This document shows, piece by piece, positions 20,048-29,800 of a stretch of 39,751 nt of DNA. Both the position numbers and the translations under genes were made by a program. Source of the DNA: Micromonosporaceae bacterium. GTDB taxonomy: Bacteria; Actinomycetota; Actinomycetes; Mycobacteriales; Micromonosporaceae. Position 1 is the stretch's first letter, and each line of letters opens with the position of its first letter. The notes beneath the pieces are model-generated. The model did not search any database, was not told the DNA's origin, and worked only from the letters and a program-made list of their open reading frames with translations. The stretch covers positions 1 through 39,751 of the forward strand of contig SLSW01000370.1 in the NCBI GenBank assembly GCA_007130245.1, read 5' to 3'.

Positions 20048-23000
20048 CTACCCTCTCGAGGATTCGTCGGTCACGGAACCGAGCAGGCGGTGCGCCAGCA
20101 CCAGCTGGTCGGCGGCGGGTAACTGACGAAGCACCGGCGCGAGAGCGGCCGCCGCGCCAGTGCCCGGCGGCCGGTGCGGCGAGCCCCGCGGCCGGTCCGG
20201 CGAGCCTGGTGAGCCGGCGGCGCGCGGCTCGCCCGTGGCGGCCAGAAGCTGGCGGTCGATCTTCCCGTTCGGCGTCAACGGCATGGTCGGCACGAACTCG
20301 ATCCCGAGCTGGCGCAGGTGCGGTGGTAGCTGGTCACGGATGCGCTGCGTCAGCCGGTCCCGCGCCGCCGCGGGGTCCGGCTCCACGTACAGGCGCACCC
20401 AGGTCCGCCCGTCGTCCACCCCGGCCAGTGCCGCTGCCTGCCGGACCTCCTTGTGGCGCAGCGCGATCGCCTCGAGCTCACCGAGCTCGGTACGCACGCC
20501 ACCGACCTGCACCTGCCGGTCGGTGCGACCGATGAAGTCCACCAACCCGTCCGGTCGTCGGCGCACCACGTCGCCGGTGCGGTAGACCGGCGCGCCGTCG
20601 CGGGAGTACGGGTCGGCGACGAACCGGGCGGCGGTCAGCAGGGGCGCGTCGTGGTAGCCGTCGGCCAGCCCGGCGCCACCCACCCAGAGCTCGCCGATCT
20701 CGCCGTCCGGGACCGCGGCGCCATCGGGGGCGACCACCCGCAGGTACGCGTACGGCAGCGCCCGGCCGATCGCAGGCAACCCGTCCGCACCCGGTGACAC
20801 CCACCCGGCGGTGGCCACCACCGTGGCCTCGGTCGGACCGTACATGTTGAGCAGGCGGTAGGGCAGACCCTCCGGGACCGGATGCAGTCGGTCGCCACCG
20901 GTGGCGATGACCCGCAGCGTCAGCGCCGGCGGCTCACGCAGGCAGCCGACCAACTCCGCGATCGGGGTGGCCACGAACGCGCACCCCACCTCCGCGCGGT
21001 CGAACCACCGTGCCAGCCCGTTCGGGTCGGCCCGCAGGTGGGTGGGAGCGACCGCCAACCGCGCCCCGGCGTACATCGCCGACCACAGCTCGAAGACCGA
21101 CGCGTCAAAGCTGACGCTGGCGGTCTGCGCCATCACCGTGTCGGGATCGAGCCCGAGTGCATCCGCCGCCCAGCCGGCCAGGTGATCCAGCGCGGGGCGG
21201 CCGACCACCACGCCCTTGGGCACCCCGGTGCTACCGGAGGTGAAGATGACGTACGCGGGTGCGGTCGACGCTGGCGGTGCTGGTGTGGACTCCACGCCCG
21301 CATCCCGTGGCCACCGGCCCACCACCTGCGACCAGGTCAGGTGTTGCACCATGGGGGTGGCGTGCCGCAGCGTCGCCGACACCTGCCGGTCGGTGTCCGC
21401 GTGCGCATCCGCGGCGACGTCGACGACCACCTCGCAGCCCGCCCGCTGCACGAGGTCGATCAGAGTGGCGACCGGCCGTTCGGTCGACAGCGGCACATAC
21501 GTGGCACCAGCGTGCAGCGCAGCGTACGCACAGGCGAAGAAGTCAGTGGACGCGGCGCCGAGAATGCCGATGCGGCGGCCGGACCAGCCGAGCCGGGTGT
21601 GGGCGGTCTCACCGAGCGCGACCAGCTCGCGGTAAGCGACCTGCCGGCTGCCGTCGTCGATGGCCACCGTCGCGCCGTCCGGCGACGTGGCGCGGGCGAC
21701 GACCCGCCGAACCACCTCACACGGGTCACCGGTGCCGGCAGGTGCCAGCGTGGGCGCCGGACCCGCCCACGTCCGCAGCCACTCGATGGTCATGGTCCAC
21801 AGCGCCCACAGATCGTCCTCGGTGACCGCGGTGGCGTCCGCCTCCATCAGCAGCTGCACCCGGCTGTCGGCACCGGCACCCAGCACCACCGCGACCACGT
21901 TGACCGGGAACTTGGCCGCACCGCTGGCCACGGTGAAGTCGACCGCAACGGTCTGGCCGGCCACGTAGACGGTCTCCTCTGGCTGCTGGTGCATGCTGAA
22001 CGCCGCGCGTATCAGTGCCTCGTCGCCGCGCCGCGCCGCGTCACCCATCGCCGCGACCACATCCGGCAACGGCACGTCCGCCCGCTGGATGGCCGCGGCC
22101 AGCGACCGGTCGGTCCGCTGCACGACCGCCTCGTGCGACTCGTCACGTTGCCGCTCCAGCACCACCGGCACCGTGGACACGAACATCCCGAGGGTCTCCT
22201 CGTGACCGGTCGGACGGTTGTCCACCGCGCTGCCGACCACGAACGTGCTGACGTGCTGGTGCCGCGCCAGCGCCTGCGAGAAAGCCGCGAACAGCCCGGC
22301 GAACAACGTCGTGGACGCGCGCCGCGCCGCCTGGCGCACCTGGTCCAGCAGCCCGTCCGGTAGCGTGAGGCGCAGGAACGGGTCGGTGGCCGCCGGGTGC
22401 TCCGGCACGTCAGTGAACAGGTCGAGATCCGCCCGCTGGCACTGCCGGGCCACCTGCGCCACCCGCTCCGGTGGGGCCTGCGGCTGGGTGGCCGCGTAGT
22501 CGAGGTATCGCCAGTCCGCCACCGGAGGCGACTCGTCCGACAGGGTCTCCAGGAACGTCTGGAACGACCGGCCGTCGTGGACCAGGTGGTGCTCGGCGTG
22601 CACCAGGGTCGCCCGGCCGTCCGGAAGGACCGCCAGCCGCCACCGCACCAGCGGTCCCGCGGGCAGGTCGAAAGGGGCGTCCGCCCCCACCGCGGTGACC
22701 AGTTCCTCCGGCGGGACCACCGGGGTATCCAGCCGCACCTCGCTGAGGTCGAGTTCGTCGGCGGTCACCGCGGAGCCGGCCACCGCCTGCCACGGTTGCC
22801 CGTCGTGGAACACCAGCCGTATCCGCAGCGCCGGGTGGCGCGTGAGCTGGCGGGCGAGCGCCTCGCGCAGCTGGTCCAGGTCCGGCGCGCGGTCGAAGTG
22901 GAGCAGGGCGTAGAAGTGGTAGCGGGGAGAATCCGGATCGAGCAGCGACTGGTACCAGATGACGCGCTGCTGCCAGGTCAGTGGCACCAGGGCGGCGTCG

Positions 23001-24808
23001 CGGAACGCCACCGACGGTGTCAGCGCGGCCGGGTCGATGCTCGCGGCCGGGTCCGGATGGTCGGCCAGCTCGCGCAGGAGACCACCCAGGTCGGCGGTGC
23101 GCAACAGCCGCTGGGAGTCCACGACCACCCCGAACTGTTTCCGCAAGGCCACCGCGGTCCGGACCGCGTCCAGCGAGGTCCAGCCCAGCGTGGCGAAGCG
23201 GGTCCCGTCGGGCGCCGGCAGCGTCGCGTCCTGCTCGCCGGCCCGGCCCGGGTCGCGGGCGGCGGCGAACCACCGGCACACCAGATCGTCGGCCGGCAGG
23301 TCCGGCAGCGCTGCGGCTTCCGCGTCCGGCGGTGGGGACAGCGCCTGCCGGTCGACCTTCCCGTTCACGGTCAGGGGCAGGCGGTCCAGCACTACGAACG
23401 CCGAGGGCACCATGTGATCGGGGAGCACCGCGGCCGACTGCTCCCGCAGTCGCTCCACGTCCACCCCGTCCGCGGTGGCCACCACGTAACCGACCAGCCG
23501 CCGTTGGCCGGGCCGGTCCTCGCGGACCGTCACCACGCACCGGGCGACCCCGGCGAGCCGGGTGACAGCCGCCTCGACCTCGCCCGGCTCCACCCGGTAA
23601 CCCCGCACCTTGACCTGGTCGTCGCTGCGGCCGACGTACTCCAGCACGCCGTCGTCGCGCTGACGCACCAGGTCACCGGTGCGGTACATCCGCCCACCGG
23701 CGGGGCCGCGGGGGCAGGCCACGAACCGCTCGGCGGTCAACCCGGGACGGCCGGTGTAACCGCGCGCCAGTCCGACGCCCGCGACGTACAGCTCGCCGAC
23801 ATCTCCGGGCGTCACCATCTGCAGCGACCCGTCGAGCACATACAGCCGCCGGTGGCGGATCGGCGTGCCGATCGGCACCACTCCCCCGTCCGCGGCGGGG
23901 GTCTGCGGATCCACCCGGAACACGGTGCATCCCACCGTGGCCTCGGTCGGGCCGTACTCGTTGTAGACCGCCGTGCCGGGGTGCCGCCCGAGCCACGGCC
24001 CCAACTGCCGCCACGACACCGCCTCACCACCGACGATCAGCTGGTCGACCTCGCTGAACAGTGCCGGCGCCAGGTCCATCAGCGACAGGTGGGAGGGTGT
24101 GACGTCGAGAATGGTGGGCGGCAGCAGGTGCGCGTCCGCGTCGACCAGGTCGGCGACCTGGATGCAGCCGCCGGTGACCAGTGGGGCCAGCAACGCGGTG
24201 ACGCACTGGTCGACGGCGACCGAGCCGTGCAGCCTGGTCCGGCCGCCGACCGCGGGGTACGTCCGGCGCACATGGTCCAGGTAGTCCACCAGCGCCTCGT
24301 GGGTCACGATCACGCCCTTGGGCCGACCGGTGCTGCCCGAGGTGTAGATGACGTACACCGCATGGGCGGGCAGCAGCCCGCGGGCCGGATTGTCGACCGG
24401 TTGTTCGGCGAGCCGGGTCGCCACCGCCGGGTCGGACATGCTCACCCGGGGCGTCGACATTGGCGCCCCGGGCATGTCGCCGCGCGTGACCACACACGCC
24501 ACGTCGGCGTCGGCGCACATGAACGCGATGCGGTCGGCCGGATAGCCGGTGTCCATCGGCAGGTACGCTGCCCCCGCCTTCATCACGCCGACGACCGCCA
24601 CCACCAGGTCCACCGATCGCGGCAGTAGCAGCCCGACGGTGTCCTCCGGTCCCAGTCCCCGCGCCTGGAGTAGCCGGGCCAGCCGGTTCGCCCGCTCATT
24701 GAGCTCCGCGTAGCTGACCACGGTGCCGCCGCAGACCACCGCGGGCGCCCGCGGTGTGCGCCCCACCTGTTGTTCGACCAGGTCAGGAACGGTAACGGGA
24801 TCGCTCAT
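20048..24808 (-). CDS. NRPS, A-T-C-A with no carrier after the second A
   Basis: 1586 residues from the ATG at 24808, which overlaps the preceding stop by four bases; another in-frame ATG lies at 24814. The first A domain (about 10-490) has [14 protein letters not shown] and NGKVDR, with pocket D-Q-T-D-I-G-E-V-G-K. This resembles the Asp/Asn code D-L-T-K-L-G-E-V-G-K but has an acidic residue where that code has Lys. The carrier has the unusual core LGWTSL (Ser545) instead of LGGDSL. The C domain has HHLVHDG at 740-746. The second A domain (about 1045-1525) is complete to NGKIDR, pocket D-A-F-V-A-G-M-V-V-K, probably hydrophobic. Instead of a carrier, a Gly/Pro/Arg linker and a helical motif [17 protein letters not shown] end the protein; the same motif ends the free-standing carrier encoded at 26270-26704. 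Starting with A, it is likely to initiate the peptide. Confidence 0.93.
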   Translation of the reverse strand: MSDPVTVPDLVEQQVGRTPRAPAVVCGGTVVSYAELNERANRLARLLQARGLGPEDTVGLLLPRSVDLVVAVVGVMKAGAAYLPMDTGYPADRIAFMCADADVACVVTRGDMPGAPMSTPRVSMSDPAVATRLAEQPVDNPARGLLPAHAVYVIYTSGSTGRPKGVIVTHEALVDYLDHVRRTYPAVGGRTRLHGSVAVDQCVTALLAPLVTGGCIQVADLVDADAHLLPPTILDVTPSHLSLMDLAPALFSEVDQLIVGGEAVSWRQLGPWLGRHPGTAVYNEYGPTEATVGCTVFRVDPQTPAADGGVVPIGTPIRHRRLYVLDGSLQMVTPGDVGELYVAGVGLARGYTGRPGLTAERFVACPRGPAGGRMYRTGDLVRQRDDGVLEYVGRSDDQVKVRGYRVEPGEVEAAVTRLAGVARCVVTVREDRPGQRRLVGYVVATADGVDVERLREQSAAVLPDHMVPSAFVVLDRLPLTVNGKVDRQALSPPPDAEAAALPDLPADDLVCRWFAAARDPGRAGEQDATLPAPDGTRFATLGWTSLDAVRTAVALRKQFGVVVDSQRLLRTADLGGLLRELADHPDPAASIDPAALTPSVAFRDAALVPLTWQQRVIWYQSLLDPDSPRYHFYALLHFDRAPDLDQLREALARQLTRHPALRIRLVFHDGQPWQAVAGSAVTADELDLSEVRLDTPVVPPEELVTAVGADAPFDLPAGPLVRWRLAVLPDGRATLVHAEHHLVHDGRSFQTFLETLSDESPPVADWRYLDYAATQPQAPPERVAQVARQCQRADLDLFTDVPEHPAATDPFLRLTLPDGLLDQVRQAARRASTTLFAGLFAAFSQALARHQHVSTFVVGSAVDNRPTGHEETLGMFVSTVPVVLERQRDESHEAVVQRTDRSLAAAIQRADVPLPDVVAAMGDAARRGDEALIRAAFSMHQQPEETVYVAGQTVAVDFTVASGAAKFPVNVVAVVLGAGADSRVQLLMEADATAVTEDDLWALWTMTIEWLRTWAGPAPTLAPAGTGDPCEVVRRVVARATSPDGATVAIDDGSRQVAYRELVALGETAHTRLGWSGRRIGILGAASTDFFACAYAALHAGATYVPLSTERPVATLIDLVQRAGCEVVVDVAADAHADTDRQVSATLRHATPMVQHLTWSQVVGRWPRDAGVESTPAPPASTAPAYVIFTSGSTGVPKGVVVGRPALDHLAGWAADALGLDPDTVMAQTASVSFDASVFELWSAMYAGARLAVAPTHLRADPNGLARWFDRAEVGCAFVATPIAELVGCLREPPALTLRVIATGGDRLHPVPEGLPYRLLNMYGPTEATVVATAGWVSPGADGLPAIGRALPYAYLRVVAPDGAAVPDGEIGELWVGGAGLADGYHDAPLLTAARFVADPYSRDGAPVYRTGDVVRRRPDGLVDFIGRTDRQVQVGGVRTELGELEAIALRHKEVRQAAALAGVDDGRTWVRLYVEPDPAAARDRLTQRIRDQLPPHLRQLGIEFVPTMPLTPNGKIDRQLLAATGEPRAAGSPGSPDRPRGSPHRPPGTGAAAALAPVLRQLPAADQLVLAHRLLGSVTDESSRG

Positions 24809-25842
24809 GCGCATTCCCGGTCCAGGTGCGCCACGAGCGCGGCCAGGGTGGTGCCGCGCAGGATCAGCTCCAGCGACGGGGCACGACCCACCTGGTCGCG
24901 CAACGTGTTACGGAGCCGGACCGCCAGCAGCGAGTCACCGCCAGCCTCGAGAAAGTGCTCGTCGTCGGTGCCACGCGCCTCCGGCAGCAGGCTCGTCCAG
25001 GCCGCGACCACCTGCGCCCGGCAGGTGCTCGACCCCGACCCGCCCTGGATGGGGTCGCCGCCGGCGTCGCGCAGCTCCGCCAGGACCTTCGCCAGCTCCG
25101 CCGGGGGCGTGATCGCGGTGGTGATCTGGGCGGCGGTCCTCGCCGATGCGTCGATCGGGATCAGCCTGGTCTGCTGCCGGGTCGCCTCGCGCCAGGTGGT
25201 GAACCTCGGGTCCTGGGCCAGATCGACGGGCACCAGGGCGAACACCGGCACCTGCTGCAGTTGCTGCTCGTCCCACCGGTACGTCTCGTAGACCGCCAGG
25301 TCCGCCCGTACCGTCGCCTCGAACATGGCGAACACGTCCGGGTCGCCGGTGATCTCCGGCGGCATCAGGCCACTGGTCGTCACCTCCTCCCGCAGCCGGT
25401 CGGTCGGTGCCAGGTGGCTCTGACTGTCCCGGTAGCCGAAGTAGGGTGACCGGCCGACCATGGCCACCGTGGCCACGGGAACGACCTCACCCGTGCGTTC
25501 CAGTGCCCGCGCCAGCTCGTACGCCAGCAGCGACGTCGCGCAGTCGCCGACCAGCGCGAACGGTTGCCGCAGGTGAGCGGAGTGCGAGGCCAGACGCGGG
25601 GCGAGGTCGGCCACGCACTCGGCCATGCTGGCCAGCGGCGCCTCGTCCCGGCGGATCTCGCGCCCGGGCAACCGTACGCTGTAGACGTCGATGTCGTCGT
25701 CGGCCGCGCCGGCGAGGTCCCGGTGCACCGCGGGGCTCGCTCCGATCGGCGGCACGGTGTAGACCACCAACCGGGCGGCGTCCTGCCCGCTGCGCCGGTG
25801 TCGGCTCAACCAGGTCTGCGGGTCGGCCCGCCCGCCGCTCAT
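24805..25842 (-). CDS. Thioesterase-like domain with Cys elbow, fused to a carrier domain
   Basis: 345 residues. Residues about 24-255 resemble type II thioesterases of the GrsT family: [27 protein letters not shown], and a nucleophile elbow at 99-103. The elbow reads GDCAT, with Cys101 where thioesterases have Ser in GHSMG. The usual Asp region may be VDLAQD (206-211), but the loop that should hold the catalytic His (GGHFF in the family) reads IDASARTA, and no His occurs between 144 and 295. Residues about 275-345 are a carrier domain with FLEAGGDSL (Ser304). Cys-type thioesterase homologues such as SyrC and CmaE move aminoacyl groups between carriers; loss of the His could instead mean a structural role. 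The gene overlaps MbtH and the A-T-C-A synthetase by four bases each. Confidence 0.85.
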   Translation of the reverse strand: MSGGRADPQTWLSRHRRSGQDAARLVVYTVPPIGASPAVHRDLAGAADDDIDVYSVRLPGREIRRDEAPLASMAECVADLAPRLASHSAHLRQPFALVGDCATSLLAYELARALERTGEVVPVATVAMVGRSPYFGYRDSQSHLAPTDRLREEVTTSGLMPPEITGDPDVFAMFEATVRADLAVYETYRWDEQQLQQVPVFALVPVDLAQDPRFTTWREATRQQTRLIPIDASARTAAQITTAITPPAELAKVLAELRDAGGDPIQGGSGSSTCRAQVVAAWTSLLPEARGTDDEHFLEAGGDSLLAVRLRNTLRDQVGRAPSLELILRGTTLAALVAHLDRECA

Positions 25843-26042
25843 GTGGCGTCCCGCAGGCTACGCGGCCGCAGGTCGGTCCACTGCTGCTCGATGAAGTCCA
25901 GGCACGCCTGGCGGTCGGTCTCCGGCAGGGCGACCGTCCATCCCTCCGGGACCGCCGCGAACGACGGCCAGAGGGAGTACTGCCCCTCGTCGTTCACCAG
26001 CGCGAGGAACGTGCCGTCAGGGTCGTCGAACGGATTCGCCAC
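25839..26042 (-). CDS. MbtH-like protein
   Basis: 67 residues, the standard size. I chose the GTG at 26042 because AAGGAGG lies six bases upstream and the product then starts [12 protein letters not shown], the usual MbtH beginning. The conserved [13 protein letters not shown] core is present as [12 protein letters not shown], with VPEGW and the C-terminal [12 protein letters not shown]. MbtH proteins bind adenylation domains and help them fold and work; with four A domains encoded in the operon it probably serves several. The stop overlaps the start of the thioesterase-like gene by four bases. Confidence 0.96.
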   Translation of the reverse strand: MANPFDDPDGTFLALVNDEGQYSLWPSFAAVPEGWTVALPETDRQACLDFIEQQWTDLRPRSLRDAT

Positions 26043-26134
26043 GAATGCCTCCTTGCCCGGGTCCCGGCCAGTGTGCGAGCCGGTGCTCGCCATCGGCTTG
26101 CCAGAGGCTCGTCACCGGTGTGAAGCCGCACGCG

Positions 26135-26146
26135 TACCCGCGGGTA
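26135..26146. promoter_or_regulatory. Perfect 12-bp palindrome TACCCGCGGGTA
   Basis: The palindrome lies about 93 bases upstream of the mbtH-like GTG, within the 227-base gap 26043-26269 that follows the free-standing carrier gene. This is the longest gap inside the peptide operon, so it may hold an internal promoter with an operator. I see no other convincing element in the gap and no clear -10/-35 pair. Confidence 0.4.
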
Positions 26147-26269
26147 GCGATCCGGGCCATCACGCCCGGCAGATGACCGCACTGGTATGGCCGCCCGACG
26201 GGCGACGCGCAGCACGGGTCAGCCCGATAGACGGGACGGGGTGGGATGGGGACCGGAGGTCAGCGGGGC

Positions 26270-26704
26270 TCAGGCGGCGACCTGCTGCTGCGGCAGCGGG
26301 TCGCCCCCGTCCAGAACGCTGCTGAGCAGGCTGTGCGCCAGCTTGAGCCGCTCGTCGGCGGGCAGCGACACCAGCGCCGGCCAGAGCAGATCCACCGCGG
26401 TGGGAACCGGATCACCGGCCCGCGCGGGCTCAGCGGTGGGCTCGGGCCGGGTGGCCGGGGTGGTGCTGGTGCGGGACTGCTCGGCGGTGACCAGGCATTC
26501 GTGCACCGACTCGGCACACAGCAGTTCCCGCAGGCTCAGCGTGATGCCCAGCTCCTGGTCCAGGGCGCTCACCAGCCGCGCCGCGTCCAGCGACGAGCCA
26601 CCGAGCACGAACCATGAACCGTCGAGATCGGAGCTGTCCACATATCGCCGAGCGAGCTCGACCGCGCTGGTGTCCGCCCCGGAGGACGCCGCCGCTCGGC
26701 CCAT
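26270..26704 (-). CDS. Free-standing peptidyl carrier protein with C-terminal helical tail
   Basis: 144 residues from an ATG at 26704 with GGAGGTGA about six bases upstream. Residues about 14-72 form a carrier domain with the phosphopantetheine site LGGSSLDAARL (Ser38). A Pro/Thr/Glu-rich linker (75-103) leads to a C-terminal helical segment (107-132) with the pattern LPAxxxLxLAHxLLxSVxD. The end of the A-T-C-A synthetase has the same pattern; I count 12 identities in 18 aligned positions. The synthetase lacks a carrier after its second A domain, so this protein is the obvious acceptor in trans, and the shared tail may be a docking or recruitment element. It is the first gene of the peptide operon, divergent from the SARP gene. 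Confidence 0.85.
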   Translation of the reverse strand: MGRAAASSGADTSAVELARRYVDSSDLDGSWFVLGGSSLDAARLVSALDQELGITLSLRELLCAESVHECLVTAEQSRTSTTPATRPEPTAEPARAGDPVPTAVDLLWPALVSLPADERLKLAHSLLSSVLDGGDPLPQQQVAA

Positions 26705-26737
26705 CTCGACTCACCTCCACCGGCAGATCGCCGCTTC

Positions 26738-26795
26738 AGGATACCGGGGTGCGCCTGTCGCCACCAGTCCACCGGTCCGTCGCGATGTGTGTCAA
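26738..26795 (-). promoter_or_regulatory. Putative SARP-controlled promoter of the peptide operon
   Basis: On the minus strand a -10-like TATCCT lies at 26743-26738, 27 bases or so before the carrier gene once transcription starts near 26731. Upstream, CGACAGG (26760-26754) and CGACGGA (26782-26776) are 22 bases apart, two helical turns, and the nearer copy ends 10 bases before the -10. SARP regulators bind direct repeats in this geometry. A separate TTGACA at 26795-26790 has an 18-base spacing to a TGGACT (26771-26766) and is an alternative promoter. Confidence 0.45.
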
Positions 26796-26837
26796 AGTGA
26801 GGATGGGAGGAGCGCCGCCACGAGTGCGCCGAGAGCT

Positions 26838-29800
26838 ATGGACGTTCGCCTGCTGGGACCGGTGGCCATCTGCCATGCCGGACGTGAGGTCGCCATGGCC
26901 AGGGCGCAGCAGCGGTGCGTTCTCGCGCTGCTGGCGATCAACGCCGGCCGGGCCGTCCCGGTGTCGACCCTGGTCGACCGGTTGTGGGGCGACCAGCCAC
27001 CACCGAGCGCGGTCCACTCCCTGCATGCGCATGTGTCCCGGCTGCGGCAGGTGCTGGCACAGGCGGACAGCACCACCGGGCTGCATCGCGCCGGCGACGG
27101 ATACCGGCTCGACATCCGCCCAGATCATGTCGATCTGCACCGTGCCCGGCGACTCGTGTCCGAGGCACGCGCGGTGCCGGCCACGGCCGGCGACCGGGAC
27201 CAGCAGATGCTCCGGCGGCTCCGTGCCGCCACCACCCTGTGGCGCGGCACCCCGCTGGCGGGGCTGACCGGCGACTGGCCGCGGCAGGCGCGGGGGGCGC
27301 TGATGGAGGAACGCCTGAGCACATTTATCGAGCGATTTCGGATCGAGCTACGGCTGGGGGGACACGACGTGGCCGTGGCGCCGCTGACGGCGCTGCTGGC
27401 CGACCACCCGCTGGCGGAAGCGCTGGCCGGGCTGAAGATGCTCGCACTCTACCGGTGCGGTCGCCAGGCCGATGCGCTCGACGTCTACCGGCAGCTGCGG
27501 GCCCGGGTGGTCGCCGAGATCGGTGACGAACCGGGCGCCGAACTGCAGGCGCTGCACGAACAGATCCTGCGTCGCGATCCTGACCTGGGCGCCCCGGCGG
27601 CCGGTGACCACTCCGGCACGCCGGATCCCGCGGCGGGCGCCGGGGCGCACCGCGCGCCGCGCCCGGCGCTGGTGGTACCGCGGGAACTGCCGCCGGACCT
27701 GACCGGCTTCACCGGCCGCACCGCGCAACTGGCCCGGCTCGAGGCGCTACTGCAGCACCCTGGTGGGCAGGTGCTCATCGTTGCTGTCAGTGGCATCCCC
27801 GGCGTGGGCAAGACCAGCCTGGCGGTGCACTGGGCGCACCGCATCCGGAACCGCTTCCCCGACGGGCAGCTGTTCATCGATCTGCGCGGGTACGCCGCCT
27901 GCCCGCCCGCCAATCCCAGCGAGGTGCTGACCAGGCTGCTACCGACCTTCGGCGTGCCGCCGGAGAGGATCCCGGACCGCGAGGACGATGCGGTGGCCGT
28001 CTACCGCAGTCTGGTGGCCGACAAGAAGCTGCTGCTGGTGCTGGATGACGCGGCCAGCGCCGAGCAGGTGCGCCCCCTGTTACCGGGCGGCAACGGCTCG
28101 ATGGTGCTGGTCACCAGCCGTCACCAGCTCACCGGCCTGATGGCTCGCGACGGTGCGCTGCGGATGCATCTCGGCGAGCTGCCACCGGATGAGGCGCAGG
28201 CGCTGCTGAGCCGGTCGCTGGCCGACGACCGGACCGACGTGAAGCCGGAGTCCGTGCGGCAGCTCGCCGAGGTCTGCGGATATCTGCCACTGGCGCTGCG
28301 GATCGCCGCGGCGAACCTGGCCGTCCATCCCGGACGGACCGTGTCCGAGCTGGTGAGCCAGTTGCGCACCAACGACCGCCTCGGCGTGTTGACGGTACCC
28401 GACGACCCGCGCGCCGCGGTGCGTGCCGCGTTCGACCTGTCGTACCTCCGTCTCCCGGAGACCACCCGGCGCGTGTTCCGTTACCTGGGACTGGCCACGG
28501 GTCCGGACATGGACGTCGAGGCGGTGGCGGCGCTGGCGGGGCTCGAGGTGACGCAGGCCAGGCGACATCTCGACGTCCTTACCAGTGCCCATTTTGTCCA
28601 AGAAATGTCGAGCGGCCGCTACACCCTGCACGACCTGCTGCGTGTCTACGCTAACGAGCGCGCCCACCGGGAGGAGCCGGAGGCGGCACGAGCGGCGGCG
28701 CAGACGCGGATCGGCGACCACTGGCTGTGCCACGTCAACGCGGCGATGGAGCTGCTACAGCCCGGAATGGTGCGGCTTCCGCTGCCCGCGGCCACCTCCG
28801 GCACCGTCCGCCACACCTTCGACGGCGCGGACGCGGCCCTGGCGTGGCTGGAGGCGGAACGATCGAACCTGGTCGCCGCGGCGCGGGACGCCGCGGCCAC
28901 CGGGCGCCATCCGGTCGCCTGGCTGCTGGCCGACGCTCTACGCGGTTACTTCTTCATGTGCGGACACACCGCGGACTGGCACAACGTCGCCACGACCGGG
29001 CTCGCGGCGGCGACCGCACGGGGTGATCCCTGCGGCCAGGCCGCCGCCGAGCTCAGCCTGTCGTACCTTCGCCTGCGGCAGGGCCGCAACAGCGAAGCCG
29101 TCGCGCACGCCAAGAGCGCGCTACGCCACGCGCGGCGCGGCGGCTGGGAGTCCGGCCAGATGGCCGGCCACAATGCGCTCGGCGCCGCGTACATCGAGTC
29201 CGGGCAGCTCGAGAAGGCGGCCGACCATCTCCACCGCGTCGCCACCACCGCGCGGGCGACCGGGCAGAGTCGGGGCGAAGCTAGCGCGCTCGGCAACCTG
29301 GCCCTCATCTGCCGGGACCGGGGTCGGCTGTTCGCGTCCGCCAAGCGCGGCCGACGCGCGCTGGAGCTCAACAACGCGGTCGGGTCCTGCGCCGGCCAGG
29401 GTAGGAACCACTACCTGCTCGGCGACGTCTATCACCGGCTCGGCAACGTCGACCTCGGCCTGCATCACTACCACGAGGCGGCACTGTGTTTCCGGAAGGT
29501 CGGCGACGGCGCCTTTGAAGGGCTGGCCCTGTGCGGCCTGGCCACGATAAACCGCGACACCGGCGACCCTGCCGAGGCGCTGCGTCTGGCCGACGCCGGG
29601 CTGGCACTCGTGCGCGACAGCGGCCGGGAGGGGATCGAGGCGGACGCGCTGACGGTCCGGTCGAGCGTGCGCTGCCTGCGCGGCGACCGCGCGGTCATCG
29701 ATGAGTGCCGGCGCGCGGTCGACATCGCCCAGGCCCACTGCGACCGGTACGTCGAAGCGAACGCGCTCATGGGGCTGGCCACCGCGCACCATCTCCACGG

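Noticed and set aside
24805..25842. Ordinary type II editing thioesterase
   Set aside because: The nucleophile is Cys, the His loop is missing and a carrier is fused, so the ordinary call would mislead.
26187..26837. 217-codon N-terminal extension of the SARP protein
   Set aside because: It lies opposite the carrier gene and has no domain; the SARP family begins at MDVRLLGPV.
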